Position numbers and translations under genes: made by a program | Part shown: positions 53,724 to 63,300 of the stretch, piece after piece | Numbering within the stretch: the first letter of the stretch is position 1 | How the letters are laid out: each line of letters starts with the position of its first letter | Assembly (NCBI GenBank): GCA_005938025.2 | Contig: VCCI02000001.1 | Span: forward strand, 744,001-808,000 | DNA from: Inquilinus sp. KBS0705 | Lineage (GTDB): Bacteria > Bacteroidota > Bacteroidia > Sphingobacteriales > Sphingobacteriaceae | DNA length: 64,000 nucleotides | Direction: 5' to 3' | The notes under the pieces: model-generated | What the model saw: the letters and a program-made list of their open reading frames with translations, nothing else | Told to the model about the DNA's origin: nothing | Databases searched by the model: none

Positions 53724-55079
53724 ATGAAAAAACACCATTTCTTTTACATCTCTAATATACTACTATTTTTCCCGGTTTTATTATTTGCCCAAACACCTGC
53801 CGATACATCTGCTGCAGTGGTTACACTACAACAAAGTATTGATTTTGCACTAAAGAACCAGCCGGGTTTAAAACAAGCGTATATTGACGAGCAAATAAAC
53901 GAACGTGATATACGCATAGGCCTTTCGGCGTGGTTGCCGCAGGTAGGTAGCAGCGGCCAGTACCAGCATTACTTTCAAAGGCCCGCTGTAGTTGCGGGTG
54001 GTACCACAACAGGTACAGGTACAGGAACTACACCGCAAAACCTTGCTATTGCACATAATACATCAAGCCTGGGCGTATCTGCCAGCCAGGTTATATATAA
54101 TAACGATGTGCTTTTGGCATCACGTGCCTCAAAATATTCGAGGCAATACTACAAGCAAAACAGCCAAAGCAATAGGATAGATTTGGTATCTGAAGTTAGC
54201 AAAGCCTTCTATGACGTTTTACTATCGCAACGCCAGTTAGATATTATACAGGAAGACATTGTAAGGCTGCGCCGCAGTTTAAAGGATGCTTACTCGCGCT
54301 ACCAGGCAGGGGTTGTGGATAAAACCGACTACAAACAGGCAACTATTGCCCTTAACAATTCCCTGGCATCATACAAACAAACACAGGAAGCTATAAAAAG
54401 CAAATCGGCCTATTTGAAACAAGTGATGGGTTTAAACCCAAACAGATCAATTGTTTTGTCGTACGATTCGGCGCGTTTACAAAACGACGCGGTAATTGAT
54501 ACCAACCAGGCCCTTAGCTACACCAACCGTATAGAGTACCGATTGCTGGAAACACAGAAAAATATTGATAATTTAAACGTATCATATTATAAATGGAGCT
54601 TTTTGCCTTCGTTATCGGCAATAGGCGCCTACAACATGTCGTACTTTAACGATAGTTTTTCTAAGCTATACAATAATAACTATCCTACCTCTTATGCAGG
54701 CCTATCGTTAACCCTTCCTATTTTTCAGGGCGGCAGGCGTTTGCAAAATTTAAGCAAGGCACGTTTGCAGGTTGAACGTACCGACATTGACCTGATAAAC
54801 AGCCGTAATGCAATTAATACCGAATACACACAGGCTTTGGCCGGTTATAAAAGCAATTATACCAACTGGGTATTGTTAAAGGAAAATGTTGAACTGGCAA
54901 AAGATGTTTACAAGGTGGTTAACCTGCAGTACCGCGAAGGTATTAAAACTTACCTGGATGTAATTGTATCGCAAGCCGACTTGCGTACTGCCGAACTTAA
55001 CTACTATAACGCCCTGTTCCAGTTACTGTCAAGCAAAATTGATTTGCAACGTGCATTAGGCATTTTACCTGTTGAATAA
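53724..55079 (+). CDS. TolC-family outer-membrane efflux channel
   Basis: A 451-residue protein with a signal peptide (about 1-22, ending LLFAQ). Two outer-membrane-efflux repeats (about 30-230 and 250-448) contain the paired coiled-coil helices of TolC; the LTLPIFQGGRR motif in the second half is typical. It forms the outer channel of the three-gene AcrAB-TolC-like operon. A Thr/Gly-rich loop at about 90-108 (TTTGTGTGTT) is an insertion in the exposed part of the first repeat. Confidence 0.9.
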   Translation: MKKHHFFYISNILLFFPVLLFAQTPADTSAAVVTLQQSIDFALKNQPGLKQAYIDEQINERDIRIGLSAWLPQVGSSGQYQHYFQRPAVVAGGTTTGTGTGTTPQNLAIAHNTSSLGVSASQVIYNNDVLLASRASKYSRQYYKQNSQSNRIDLVSEVSKAFYDVLLSQRQLDIIQEDIVRLRRSLKDAYSRYQAGVVDKTDYKQATIALNNSLASYKQTQEAIKSKSAYLKQVMGLNPNRSIVLSYDSARLQNDAVIDTNQALSYTNRIEYRLLETQKNIDNLNVSYYKWSFLPSLSAIGAYNMSYFNDSFSKLYNNNYPTSYAGLSLTLPIFQGGRRLQNLSKARLQVERTDIDLINSRNAINTEYTQALAGYKSNYTNWVLLKENVELAKDVYKVVNLQYREGIKTYLDVIVSQADLRTAELNYYNALFQLLSSKIDLQRALGILPVE

Positions 55080-55092
55080 TTAAACATTGAAT

Positions 55093-56217
55093 ATGAAATA
55101 CAATTATATATACTGCATTGCCGTAATGGCATTAATTACAACCGCCGGCTGCAAAAGCAAGAGCGATAAGCAAGGTGCCGGGGCAGCATTACCACCAACC
55201 CCTGTTTATGTTACCGAAGCTAAAAAGGCCGAAGCACTTTATTATGATAAATACCAGGGCCAGGTAGTGGCATTAAATTCTGTTGAACTGCGCAGCCAGG
55301 TAGCCGGCTTTATTACTGGTATATTTTTTAAAGAGGGCGATGTAGTACAAAAGCACGCTCCATTATATGAGATAGACCGCCGTAAATATGTAGCCGCCTA
55401 TGAGCAGGCAAAAGCTAACGTAAACAGTGCCAAGGCAAATTTAGTAAAGGCCCAAAAAGATGTTGACCGTTACAATATGTTGTTAAAGAACGATGCGGTT
55501 GCGCGCCAAACTGTAGACCAGGCTACGGCGGCTTATGCCACCAGCCAGGGGCAGGTTGCAGTATCCGAAGCGGCACTTGCATCAGCAGCTACCGATCTTT
55601 CGTATGCTACCATAAGGGCACCATTTACAGGCCGCATAGGTATATCGCAGGTTAAGTTGGGTGCACAAGTTACACCGGGTACTACATTGTTAAATACCAT
55701 ATCGGCAGGTAACCCTATGGGGGTTGATGTGGTAATAAACGAGCAGGATATCGATCGTTTTTACAAACTGCAAAAAAACACTACAGATACCACCTTTAAA
55801 CTACAGTTAGCAGATGGTAGCACTTATCCTTCAAACGGTAAAGTATTCGCTATTGATAGAGGTGTAAACAATGGTACAGGTAGTATTAAGGTAAGGATAC
55901 AGTTTGCCAACAATAAAGATGTTTTAAAAGATGGCATGAGCTGTGTTTTACAGGTGTTAAACGATGCATCAGGCGAACGGGTGCAGATTCCATATAAAGC
56001 CATTACCGAGCAAATGGGCGAGTTTTTTGTGTTTATATCGCAAGATACAATTGCCGAGCAGCGTAAGGTTACTTTAGGCCCGCGTATACAAAGCGATGTT
56101 GTTGTATTAAGCGGAATAAAAGAAGGCGAAAAAGTGATAACGGATGGTTTCCAGCGTTTGCGCGATAAAGGAAAGATCACCTTAGGCCCGCCGCCTGCAG
56201 CACCGGCCGCTAAATAA
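55093..56217 (+). CDS. RND periplasmic adaptor lipoprotein (AcrA/MexA-like)
   Basis: A 374-residue adaptor starting at ATG 55093; the TTG two codons earlier is rejected. The lipobox is TTAGC. The biotinyl-lipoyl half-motif LRSQVAGFITGIFFKEGDVVQ and matching IRAPFTGRIGISQVKLGAQV flank a coiled-coil hairpin of about 60 residues. The C-terminal GPRIQSDVVVLSGIKEGEKV is the membrane-proximal domain. It links the TolC channel gene (13 bp upstream) with the pump. Confidence 0.9.
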   Translation: MKYNYIYCIAVMALITTAGCKSKSDKQGAGAALPPTPVYVTEAKKAEALYYDKYQGQVVALNSVELRSQVAGFITGIFFKEGDVVQKHAPLYEIDRRKYVAAYEQAKANVNSAKANLVKAQKDVDRYNMLLKNDAVARQTVDQATAAYATSQGQVAVSEAALASAATDLSYATIRAPFTGRIGISQVKLGAQVTPGTTLLNTISAGNPMGVDVVINEQDIDRFYKLQKNTTDTTFKLQLADGSTYPSNGKVFAIDRGVNNGTGSIKVRIQFANNKDVLKDGMSCVLQVLNDASGERVQIPYKAITEQMGEFFVFISQDTIAEQRKVTLGPRIQSDVVVLSGIKEGEKVITDGFQRLRDKGKITLGPPPAAPAAK

Positions 56218-56295
56218 CACGGTAAGGAGTTATAAAACTTAATAGCTAATACGGGATGATATCCCGCGATTTTTTAAGCAAACAGAATATAGATA

Positions 56296-59200
56296 ATGAT
56301 CGCAGATACTTTTATACGACGCCCGGTTACCGCGATAGTGATATCGCTGGTTATTGTTATAGTCGGCATTTTATCCATACTGAGCCTGCCTATCGGGCAG
56401 TATCCCGAAATTACACCGCCAACTGTACAGGTAACAGGTACCTATACGGGTGCGGATGCCTTAACGGTTGAGCAAACCGTGGCTACCCCTGTAGAAGTGC
56501 AGGTAAACGGTACCCCCGGCATGACCTATTTGCAAAGTAACAGTACCGGAAACGGCGCCATGAGCATGACGGTTAACTTTGAAGTAGGTACAGATATTAA
56601 TATTGCCGCGCTTGATGTGCAAAACCGTGTAGGTATAGCCTTGCCAACCTTGCCGCAAGAGGTACAGCGTTTGGGTATGATAGTGCGTAAACGTAACCCA
56701 AGTATATTAATGCTTGTGGCTATGTACTCGCCTAAAGGAACACACGATGTAACCTTCACCGATAACTATACCAACGTATTTATAAAGGATGCCTTGCTGC
56801 GTACAAAGGGCGTGGGTGACGTATTTACCCGTGCTGATGATTTTAGTATGCGTATTTGGTTAAAGCCCGATAAACTGGCTGCCTTAAATATGAGCGCTGC
56901 CGATGTAACCGCGGCCCTGCAAGAGCAAAACGCCCAGGTAGCTGCCGGTACAGTTGGTGCCACCCCGCAAATGAAGGGGCAAACCTTTGAGTATACGGTA
57001 TTGGTAAAAGGCAGGTTAACAACCAAGGCCGAGTTTGAGAACGTGGTGGTAAAAACACAACCGGGTACAGGTTCGGTAGTGCATTTAAAAGATGTTGCCC
57101 GTGTTGAGTTAGGTAAATTTAACTATGCAGGTAATTCGTATGTTGATGGTAAAAGAGCATCATACCTGTTAATATACCAGGCACCGGGCAGCAACGCTAT
57201 CGAAACTGCCGACAATGTAACTGCTACCATGAACGAATTGAAGAAAACATTCCCTACGGATGTTGACTTTGTGGTTCCTTTTGAATCGGTTACGGTTGTA
57301 AAGGTATCATTAGATGAGGTTATCGAAACACTAGTAATAGCCCTTGTGCTGGTTATTGTGGTAGTGTTTTTGTTTTTACAAAACTGGCGTACAACGCTTA
57401 TACCCGTACTGGCTATCCCCGTATCTATTATAGGTACTTTCATCTTTTTTATTCCGCTGCATTTTACCATTAATACGCTTACCTTATTTGGTTTTGTATT
57501 AGCCATAGGTATTGTGGTAGATGATGCTATTGTGGTGGTAGAGGCTGTACAGCATTATATGGACGAGAAGGGCATGTCGCCAAAAGAGGCTACCGAGCAT
57601 GCCATGCGCGATATATCCGCACCGGTAATTGCCATCGCTTTAATTTTGGCGGCGGTGTTTGTACCGGTAGGTTTTGTACCGGGCATTGTAGGTCGTTTAT
57701 ATCAGCAGTTTGCCATCACCATCGCTATATCGGTATTAATATCGGCATTTGTGGCGCTATCGCTTACACCTGCTTTATGTACCATATTGCTGCGTCCTCA
57801 TAAGATCGACGATAAATCTACCGGTTTAAATAAACTGTTCTACAAGTTTAACCAATGGTTTGACAGGGTTACCGGCCGTTACCGTAATGCGGTAGATAAA
57901 GGTATTAAACACTCCAAATTCATCATCATTATATTGGTATGTATTGTAGTGGGTACTATATTCATCTTTAAGGCAAAACCATCAGGCTTTTTACCGCTTG
58001 AGGATGAAGGCCGTATATATGTAACCTACGATTTGCCCGAAGGCTCATCAACAGAGCGTACAGTTACTGTGCTGCACCAAATGATGGCGGTTTTAGATAG
58101 TGTACCTGCTATAAACCATTACGCTGCTTTGGGTGGATTGAACGCGGTTAACTTTGCTACAAAATCTAACAGTGCAACCATATTTGTACAGTTAAAACCA
58201 TGGGAGCACCGTAAAGATAAACAGGATCAGCTAAATGGGGTTATCGCTACTATTCAGAAAAAGCTGGCGCGCTTTAAAGAAGCAAGTGTGGTAGTAATTT
58301 CGCCGCCAGCTATACCTGGTTTAGGTAATACAGGTGGTTTCTCATTCATCTTGCAAGAAAAACAAGCGGGTGGCGATATCAAGAATTTTGAAAAGGTATT
58401 ACAAACATTTACGGCAGCGGTTAACAAACGCCCGGAGATTGCCAGGGCTTTCTCGTTCTTTGGGGCGCATACACCTGCATACCAGCTAACTATTGATAGG
58501 GAAAAGGCCAAAAAATTGGGTGTTGCACTATCTGATGTTAACAATGCATTGCAAACTTATATGGGTAGCGCCTATATTAACGATTTTACCGTATATGGCC
58601 GTAACTTTAGGGTAGTGGCCCAGGCCGATACCAATTACCGTACTAATATTGATAACATTGGCCAGTACTTTGTGCGCAACTCGGCGGGTAGTATGGTGCC
58701 TTTAAGTACACTTACCAGTTATAAATTGATTGAGAACGCCCCTTTAATATCGCATTATAACCTGTTCCGCTCGGCCGAGATAAATGGTAGCACCAATCCC
58801 GGCTATAGCAGCGGCGACGCTATTACGGCTTTAAAGGAAGTAGCCGCACAAACCTTGCCGCAAGGTTACGGCTACGAGTTTTCGGGCTTAAGCCGCGAGG
58901 AATTGTTATCCGGCTCTAAAACGGTATACATATTTGCCTTATCAATAGGCTTTGTGTTCCTGTTCCTGGCAGCGTTGTACGAGAGTTGGTCGGTGCCGTT
59001 TTCTGTACTATTGGCTGTACCATTGGGTGCGTTTGGAGCAATATTGTTTTTGTGGTTTGCACCGGGCCTTACCAACAACGTTTACGCGCAAATTGGTTTA
59101 ATAACGCTGATAGGTTTAGCAGCTAAGAATGCCATTTTGATAGTGGAATTTGCCAAAGAACGTGTGGATAGGGGTATGGAACTTGAAAAAGCCACATTAG

Positions 59201-59475
59201 AAGCTGTAAGGCTTCGTTTAAGGCCTATCATCATGACATCGATGGCCTTTATATTAGGTGTATTACCACTGTTGTTTGCATCGGGCGCAGGTGCCGAGGC
59301 ACGTAAAACAATAGGTTTTACAGTATTTGGCGGTATGCTTACCGCAACATCGCTGGCTATATTTATTGTGCCGGTGTTGTTTTACATTATTACCAGGTTT
59401 GCTTACGGTAAAGAAAAGCTTGCCGAACTCGAAAAAAATTACAAGCCCGACCCCGAAACGGATCCGGAAATATAA
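56296..59475 (+). CDS. RND multidrug efflux pump (HAE1/AcrB family)
   Basis: A 1059-residue inner-membrane proton-driven exporter. MIADTFIRRPVTAIVISL and LPIGQYPEITPPTVQVT are the HAE1 N-terminal signatures. The TM4 Asp pair is in GIVVDDAIVVVEAV, and the second-half TM region has IGLAAKNAILIVEF with Lys, all as in AcrB. Substrates are probably hydrophobic drugs, dyes or bile-like compounds; specificity is not deducible. It is followed by a terminator at 59485-59512. Confidence 0.94.
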   Translation: MIADTFIRRPVTAIVISLVIVIVGILSILSLPIGQYPEITPPTVQVTGTYTGADALTVEQTVATPVEVQVNGTPGMTYLQSNSTGNGAMSMTVNFEVGTDINIAALDVQNRVGIALPTLPQEVQRLGMIVRKRNPSILMLVAMYSPKGTHDVTFTDNYTNVFIKDALLRTKGVGDVFTRADDFSMRIWLKPDKLAALNMSAADVTAALQEQNAQVAAGTVGATPQMKGQTFEYTVLVKGRLTTKAEFENVVVKTQPGTGSVVHLKDVARVELGKFNYAGNSYVDGKRASYLLIYQAPGSNAIETADNVTATMNELKKTFPTDVDFVVPFESVTVVKVSLDEVIETLVIALVLVIVVVFLFLQNWRTTLIPVLAIPVSIIGTFIFFIPLHFTINTLTLFGFVLAIGIVVDDAIVVVEAVQHYMDEKGMSPKEATEHAMRDISAPVIAIALILAAVFVPVGFVPGIVGRLYQQFAITIAISVLISAFVALSLTPALCTILLRPHKIDDKSTGLNKLFYKFNQWFDRVTGRYRNAVDKGIKHSKFIIIILVCIVVGTIFIFKAKPSGFLPLEDEGRIYVTYDLPEGSSTERTVTVLHQMMAVLDSVPAINHYAALGGLNAVNFATKSNSATIFVQLKPWEHRKDKQDQLNGVIATIQKKLARFKEASVVVISPPAIPGLGNTGGFSFILQEKQAGGDIKNFEKVLQTFTAAVNKRPEIARAFSFFGAHTPAYQLTIDREKAKKLGVALSDVNNALQTYMGSAYINDFTVYGRNFRVVAQADTNYRTNIDNIGQYFVRNSAGSMVPLSTLTSYKLIENAPLISHYNLFRSAEINGSTNPGYSSGDAITALKEVAAQTLPQGYGYEFSGLSREELLSGSKTVYIFALSIGFVFLFLAALYESWSVPFSVLLAVPLGAFGAILFLWFAPGLTNNVYAQIGLITLIGLAAKNAILIVEFAKERVDRGMELEKATLEAVRLRLRPIIMTSMAFILGVLPLLFASGAGAEARKTIGFTVFGGMLTATSLAIFIVPVLFYIITRFAYGKEKLAELEKNYKPDPETDPEI

Positions 59476-59881
59476 TATAGTAAGAGCCTCCTGTACCCGG
59501 GAGGCTTTTTTATTTTACCCCGATTTGCTATTAGCTTAATGTTATGGCACTGTTAAAATAGCCGTTTGCAGTTGCTTAAACCCTATGTTTTGTACCCATA
59601 ACACTCCAAAAAATCTTAAATAGAACACTTATTTTAAAAAGGTGTACACTTTTAAAGCTATCAACAATTGTTAAAATCTTCAATTTAACAATCGCTTACA
59701 ATTGAGTTTAGGTGATAAATCACTCGGCTGATTATCAGCTGGTAAGCCCCTAAAAAAGCGGTATAACAAAGTTTTTTAAGCTATCGGGCTATTAATTATA
59801 ATAGCTAAAAGGCCATAATGGCAAAGTATTTGTTTATGGGCTGTTATCACAATTAAAATTGTATTAATAAATAACACGACT
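59476..59881. other. 406-bp intergenic region before the small barrel gene
   Basis: It contains the terminator at 59485-59512, a 9-bp inverted repeat ATTGTTAAA/TTTAACAAT at 59667-59692 with an 8-bp spacer, and a short GCTGAT/ATCAGC palindrome at 59727-59739. No clear promoter box or RNA gene is seen. The repeats may be operators for the barrel gene that follows. Confidence 0.45.
59485..59512 (+). terminator. Terminator after the RND operon
   Basis: AGCCTCC and GGAGGCT pair across an 8-nt loop, followed by TTTTTATTTT. It begins 10 bp after the pump stop. Confidence 0.8.
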
Positions 59882-60409
59882 ATGAAAACAATGACAAAAT
59901 TAGTAGCAGCAGCATTTACAGCAGCAGCTATATTTTTAGGAACAAATGTTAATGCACAGTCTACCCCTAAAAGCGCTTTCCGCTTTGGTTTAGGTTTAGA
60001 AGTAGGTGCACCAACCGGAAATGCTCATGATTTTTCGAAATTTGAGTTAGGTGGTACCGCTCGTTTACAATACGGTGTTGCTGATAACTTGGCTTTAACG
60101 CTTACATCAGGTTATTACAATATGTTTGGAAGAGAGATAGGTAACACAGGTGCTAACTATAATGATTTGGGTATAGTGCCTTTAAAAGCAGGTGTAAAAG
60201 CCTTCTTCTCGCAAAACTTATATTTTGGTGCAGAAGTTGGTGCCGGTTTCGAAACTAATGGTGCAAGCAATACTAAATTAATTGTTGCTCCGGGCCTTGG
60301 TTGGGCTAACCGTACTTGGGATATAGGTGCACGTTACGAAAACTTTAGCGGCCAGGGTTATAACTATGGTTTAGCCGGTTTACGTATAGCTTATGGCTTT
60401 GCATTGTAA
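59882..60409 (+). CDS. Small outer-membrane beta-barrel protein
   Basis: A 175-residue protein with a signal peptide (about 1-26, ending NVNAQ). The mature chain is a series of short amphipathic beta-strands with Gly and aromatic ends (FRFGLGLEVGAP, LALTLTSGYYNMFG, LYFGAEVGAGFETN, LAGLRIAYGFAL), i.e. an 8-stranded OmpA/OmpW-like barrel with a terminal aromatic/Leu. Abundant small porin-like proteins of this type are common in Bacteroidota. It is transcribed alone and ends at a strong bidirectional terminator. Confidence 0.82.
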   Translation: MKTMTKLVAAAFTAAAIFLGTNVNAQSTPKSAFRFGLGLEVGAPTGNAHDFSKFELGGTARLQYGVADNLALTLTSGYYNMFGREIGNTGANYNDLGIVPLKAGVKAFFSQNLYFGAEVGAGFETNGASNTKLIVAPGLGWANRTWDIGARYENFSGQGYNYGLAGLRIAYGFAL

Positions 60410-60436
60410 TAACAACAATTAGAAAGCTACATTCAC

Positions 60437-60471
60437 AAAAAAGGCCTTACGAATATCGTAAGGCCTTTTTT
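60437..60471. terminator. Bidirectional terminator
   Basis: AAAAAAGGCCTTACGA and TCGTAAGGCCTTTTTT are perfect 16-bp arms around a 3-nt loop. It ends transcription of the barrel gene (+) and of the convergent aminotransferase gene (-), with T-runs in both directions. Confidence 0.9.
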
Positions 60472-60493
60472 ATTGGTAAAGTTAGTGTATCGC

Positions 60494-61687
60494 TTACTTT
60501 AATTTGCCTAAAGCTTCTTTTATACGGCGTACAGCTTCTATCAGCTTATCCTCAGCCGCCGCATACGATATACGGATAGATTTTTTATCGCCAAAAGAAT
60601 CGCCGCCTACGGTAGCTACGTGTGCTTCTTCTAACAGGTAAATGCTTAATTCATCGGCATCATTTATGGTTTTGCCATTATAGCTTTTACCAAAAAACGA
60701 CGTTACATTAGGGAAGAAGTAAAAGGCGCCATCCGGCAGGTTTACTTGTACACCTTCAATGTCTTTAAGTAAAGCATAAACAATATCGCGGCGTTTTAAA
60801 AACTGGTCGCGCATTTGGTGAACAGTTTCCAGTCCACCGTTATAGGCAGCTACGCCCGCTTTTTGGGTAATAGAGCAAGTGCCCGATGTTATTTGTCCTT
60901 GCATTTTATCACAGGCTGCAGCAATTTCGCTGTTACTTGCGGTATAACCTATGCGCCAGCCGGTCATGGCAAACGCTTTAGAGAAACCGTTAATAATAAC
61001 AACGCGGTCTTTTATATAGTCAAACTGAGCGATAGATTCGTGGCCACCAATAAAGTTGATATGCTCGTAGATTTCATCACTTAAAATGTATACATGCGGG
61101 TGTTTTGCAAATACTTTGGCTAAACCTTCCAACTCGGCCTTGCTGTAAACGCTGCCCGTAGGGTTACATGGTGACGAGAACATGAATAGCTTGGTTTTAG
61201 GCGTAATTGCCGCTTCCAGTTGCTCTGGTGTTATTTTAAAGTTCTGTTCAACAGTAGTATCAATAAATACACTCACCCCTTCGGCAAGTTTAACCACCTC
61301 CGAGTAGGATACCCAGTATGGGGTAGGTATAATCACCTCTTCGCCGGGGTTTACTAAACATAATACAGCATTAGCTATAGCTTGCTTGGCACCGGTTGAT
61401 ACCACAATTTGCGTATCGGTGTAATCAAGGTTATTCTCAGTTTTTAGCTTATTTACCACAGCTTTGCGCAGATCAGGATAACCTGCTACAGGGGTATAAT
61501 AAGTAAAGTTTTTATCCATGGCTGTTTTTGCAGCATCCTTTACATATTCGGGGGTATGAAAATCAGGCTCGCCAAAGCTAAGGCTGATCACATCTACACC
61601 TTTTGCAGCCAATTCGCGGCCCATTTTAGCCATTTTAATGGTCTGAGATTCTGACAGGTTGTTTATCCTGTTACTTAATGCGCTCAT
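60494..61687 (-). CDS. aspC: Aspartate/aromatic-type aminotransferase (class I, fold type I)
   Basis: A 397-residue PLP enzyme. Key features are GEPDFHTPE, NPTGSVYSKAEL, ILSDEIYEHI and the PLP-binding Lys237 in NGFSKAFAMTGWRIGY with Arg245. The group-Ib aspartate aminotransferase profile transfers amino groups between aspartate and 2-oxoglutarate and may accept prephenate or aromatic amino acids. Substrate preference is not decidable here. It is monocistronic, with a -7 box on the - strand at 61709-61716. Confidence 0.9.
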   Translation of the reverse strand: MSALSNRINNLSESQTIKMAKMGRELAAKGVDVISLSFGEPDFHTPEYVKDAAKTAMDKNFTYYTPVAGYPDLRKAVVNKLKTENNLDYTDTQIVVSTGAKQAIANAVLCLVNPGEEVIIPTPYWVSYSEVVKLAEGVSVFIDTTVEQNFKITPEQLEAAITPKTKLFMFSSPCNPTGSVYSKAELEGLAKVFAKHPHVYILSDEIYEHINFIGGHESIAQFDYIKDRVVIINGFSKAFAMTGWRIGYTASNSEIAAACDKMQGQITSGTCSITQKAGVAAYNGGLETVHQMRDQFLKRRDIVYALLKDIEGVQVNLPDGAFYFFPNVTSFFGKSYNGKTINDADELSIYLLEEAHVATVGGDSFGDKKSIRISYAAAEDKLIEAVRRIKEALGKLK

Positions 61688-61708
61688 ATATGTTATGTGT
61701 TATTGCGG

Positions 61709-61716
61709 CAAATATA
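61709..61716 (-). promoter_or_regulatory. -7 box of the aminotransferase gene
   Basis: On the - strand this reads TATATTTG (TAnnTTTG), 21 bp before the ATG at 61687. No good -33 element was found. Confidence 0.45.
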
Positions 61717-61853
61717 GAAAATTACTTTGCTGCTAACCTTGCAGTATTTTATAAATTTAAGCAACAGAGGGCCTTAACTATTTTACCACCCGCAGAACTA
61801 TATATTTTTAGGGTTGTTATCATCATCAGAAGAATAACGGGTTGGAATTTTTG

Positions 61854-61861
61854 TAAGTTTG
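61854..61861 (+). promoter_or_regulatory. -7 box before the CDF transporter gene
   Basis: TAAGTTTG (TAnnTTTG) lies 19 bp before the TTG start at 61881. The implied transcript start is close to 61867, giving a leader of about 14 nt. Confidence 0.5.
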
Positions 61862-61880
61862 GCCCTCTAAATAATTTGGT

Positions 61881-62855
61881 TTGAAGGAGCAAAAAAGGAT
61901 AATTCTGCTATCACTCATCACAGGTTCCGTTTTAATGGTGATGAAGTTTGCTGCCTATGTTTTAACAAACTCCAACTTTGTATTAACCGATGCTGCCGAG
62001 AGCATTGTAAACGTTGTAGCCAGCTCATTTGCATTTTACAGCATTTACCTGGCATCAATGCCCCGCGACGAGAACCACCCTTACGGGCACGGTAAGGTGG
62101 AGTTTTTTTCGGTATTTATCGAGGGAGCATTAATAGGTATAGCCGGGGTAATTATTATCCTTAAATCGGCCTATAGCATATTTAACCCCGAAGCGATACA
62201 CGACCTGATTTTAGGTGCGGTTATAATAGGCACAACAGGCCTTATAAACGGCGTTTTGGGCTATTACATGATACGCAAGGGCAAAGCATTGCCATCCATC
62301 ACCATTGAAGCCGACGGCCGCCATTTACTTACCGATACCGTTACCAGTACAGGTTTGGTTGTGGGTTTAATACTGATACAGGTTACCAAAATATTATGGC
62401 TGGATAGTGCCTTATCTATTTTAGTGGGCATATATATACTATACACCGGTTATAAATTGATACGCCGCTCGGTTGCCGGTTTAATGGACGAAACCGACTT
62501 TATAGTAGTAAACGAGGTGGTAAAGGTTTTAAGCGACCAGCGCCACGAGGAGTGGATAGATATACACAACCTGCGCGCGCAAAAGTATGGTAACGAATTG
62601 CATATAGATTGCCATTTAACCCTGCCTAATTATTTCGATCTGAACCGGGTGCACGATGAGGTAAAACTGGTAGAAAAGCTAATAAACACCGAAGCAGGAA
62701 TTAAAACAGAGTTGTTTATACATACCGACCCTTGCTTGCCCTACTGCTGCCACTATTGCAGCATGCCCAACTGCCCTATACGCAGCGAGGCCAAAACCGA
62801 AGAGATACCCTGGACTATGGAAAAAGTAATGCGTAATAAAAAGCACTATGAGTAA
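61881..62855 (+). CDS. Cation diffusion facilitator transporter with Cys-rich C-terminus
   Basis: A 324-residue divalent-metal/proton antiporter. A TTG is the first start in the open frame (a stop lies at 61872) and no ATG is near. Six TM helices cover about 8-195, with HPYGHGKVEFF between TM2 and TM3 as in FieF-type CDFs. The second metal half-site HxxxD is His148/Asp152. In the first half-site the usual His/Asp-xxx-Asp is replaced by Glu40-xxx-Asn44. The C-terminal cytoplasmic domain (about 205-285) is followed by Cys285, 289, 290, 293 and 298, a likely metal-binding patch. It overlaps the next gene by 8 bp. Confidence 0.85.
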   Translation: MKEQKRIILLSLITGSVLMVMKFAAYVLTNSNFVLTDAAESIVNVVASSFAFYSIYLASMPRDENHPYGHGKVEFFSVFIEGALIGIAGVIIILKSAYSIFNPEAIHDLILGAVIIGTTGLINGVLGYYMIRKGKALPSITIEADGRHLLTDTVTSTGLVVGLILIQVTKILWLDSALSILVGIYILYTGYKLIRRSVAGLMDETDFIVVNEVVKVLSDQRHEEWIDIHNLRAQKYGNELHIDCHLTLPNYFDLNRVHDEVKLVEKLINTEAGIKTELFIHTDPCLPYCCHYCSMPNCPIRSEAKTEEIPWTMEKVMRNKKHYE

Positions 62856-63300
62856 CGGCAAAAACTTTTTTAATGTACGGGTTTACGGCCTGCTTATAAA
62901 CGACGCCAACGAGGTATTGATAAGCGATGAGCAGGAATACGGCTTTAAAATGATAAAATTCCCTGGTGGGGGGCTTGAATTTGGCGAAGGGCTTTTAGAC
63001 GGCCTGAAGCGCGAATTTATTGAAGAGTGCAATACCCAAGTAGAGATCATCAGTCATTTTTATACTACTGATTTTTATGTGAAGTCGGCTTTTAACAATT
63101 CGCAGATCATCAGTGTTTATTACCTGGTGCGAAGCGTGACCGAGCATAAATTCACCACCAAAACAAAAGTGTTTGATTTTGACGACGAAGGAGACATTCT
63201 TCAGTCGTTCCGTTGGGTAAAACTGTCTGATTTAACGGTGGATCACTTCACATTCCCCACAGACCAATACGTTGCTGAACTATTAATAAAAACAATATGA
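62848..63300 (+). CDS. Nudix hydrolase
   Basis: A 150-residue enzyme with a Nudix box: the GX5E part is in GGGLEFGEG and REFIEE follows 7 residues later. Both catalytic Glu residues are kept, unlike the regulator at 8212-8988; the final Gly of the consensus is Asn. It hydrolyses a nucleoside-diphosphate derivative, substrate unknown. It is coupled to the CDF gene by an 8-bp overlap and to bioA by a 4-bp overlap. Confidence 0.85.
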   Translation: MSNGKNFFNVRVYGLLINDANEVLISDEQEYGFKMIKFPGGGLEFGEGLLDGLKREFIEECNTQVEIISHFYTTDFYVKSAFNNSQIISVYYLVRSVTEHKFTTKTKVFDFDDEGDILQSFRWVKLSDLTVDHFTFPTDQYVAELLIKTI

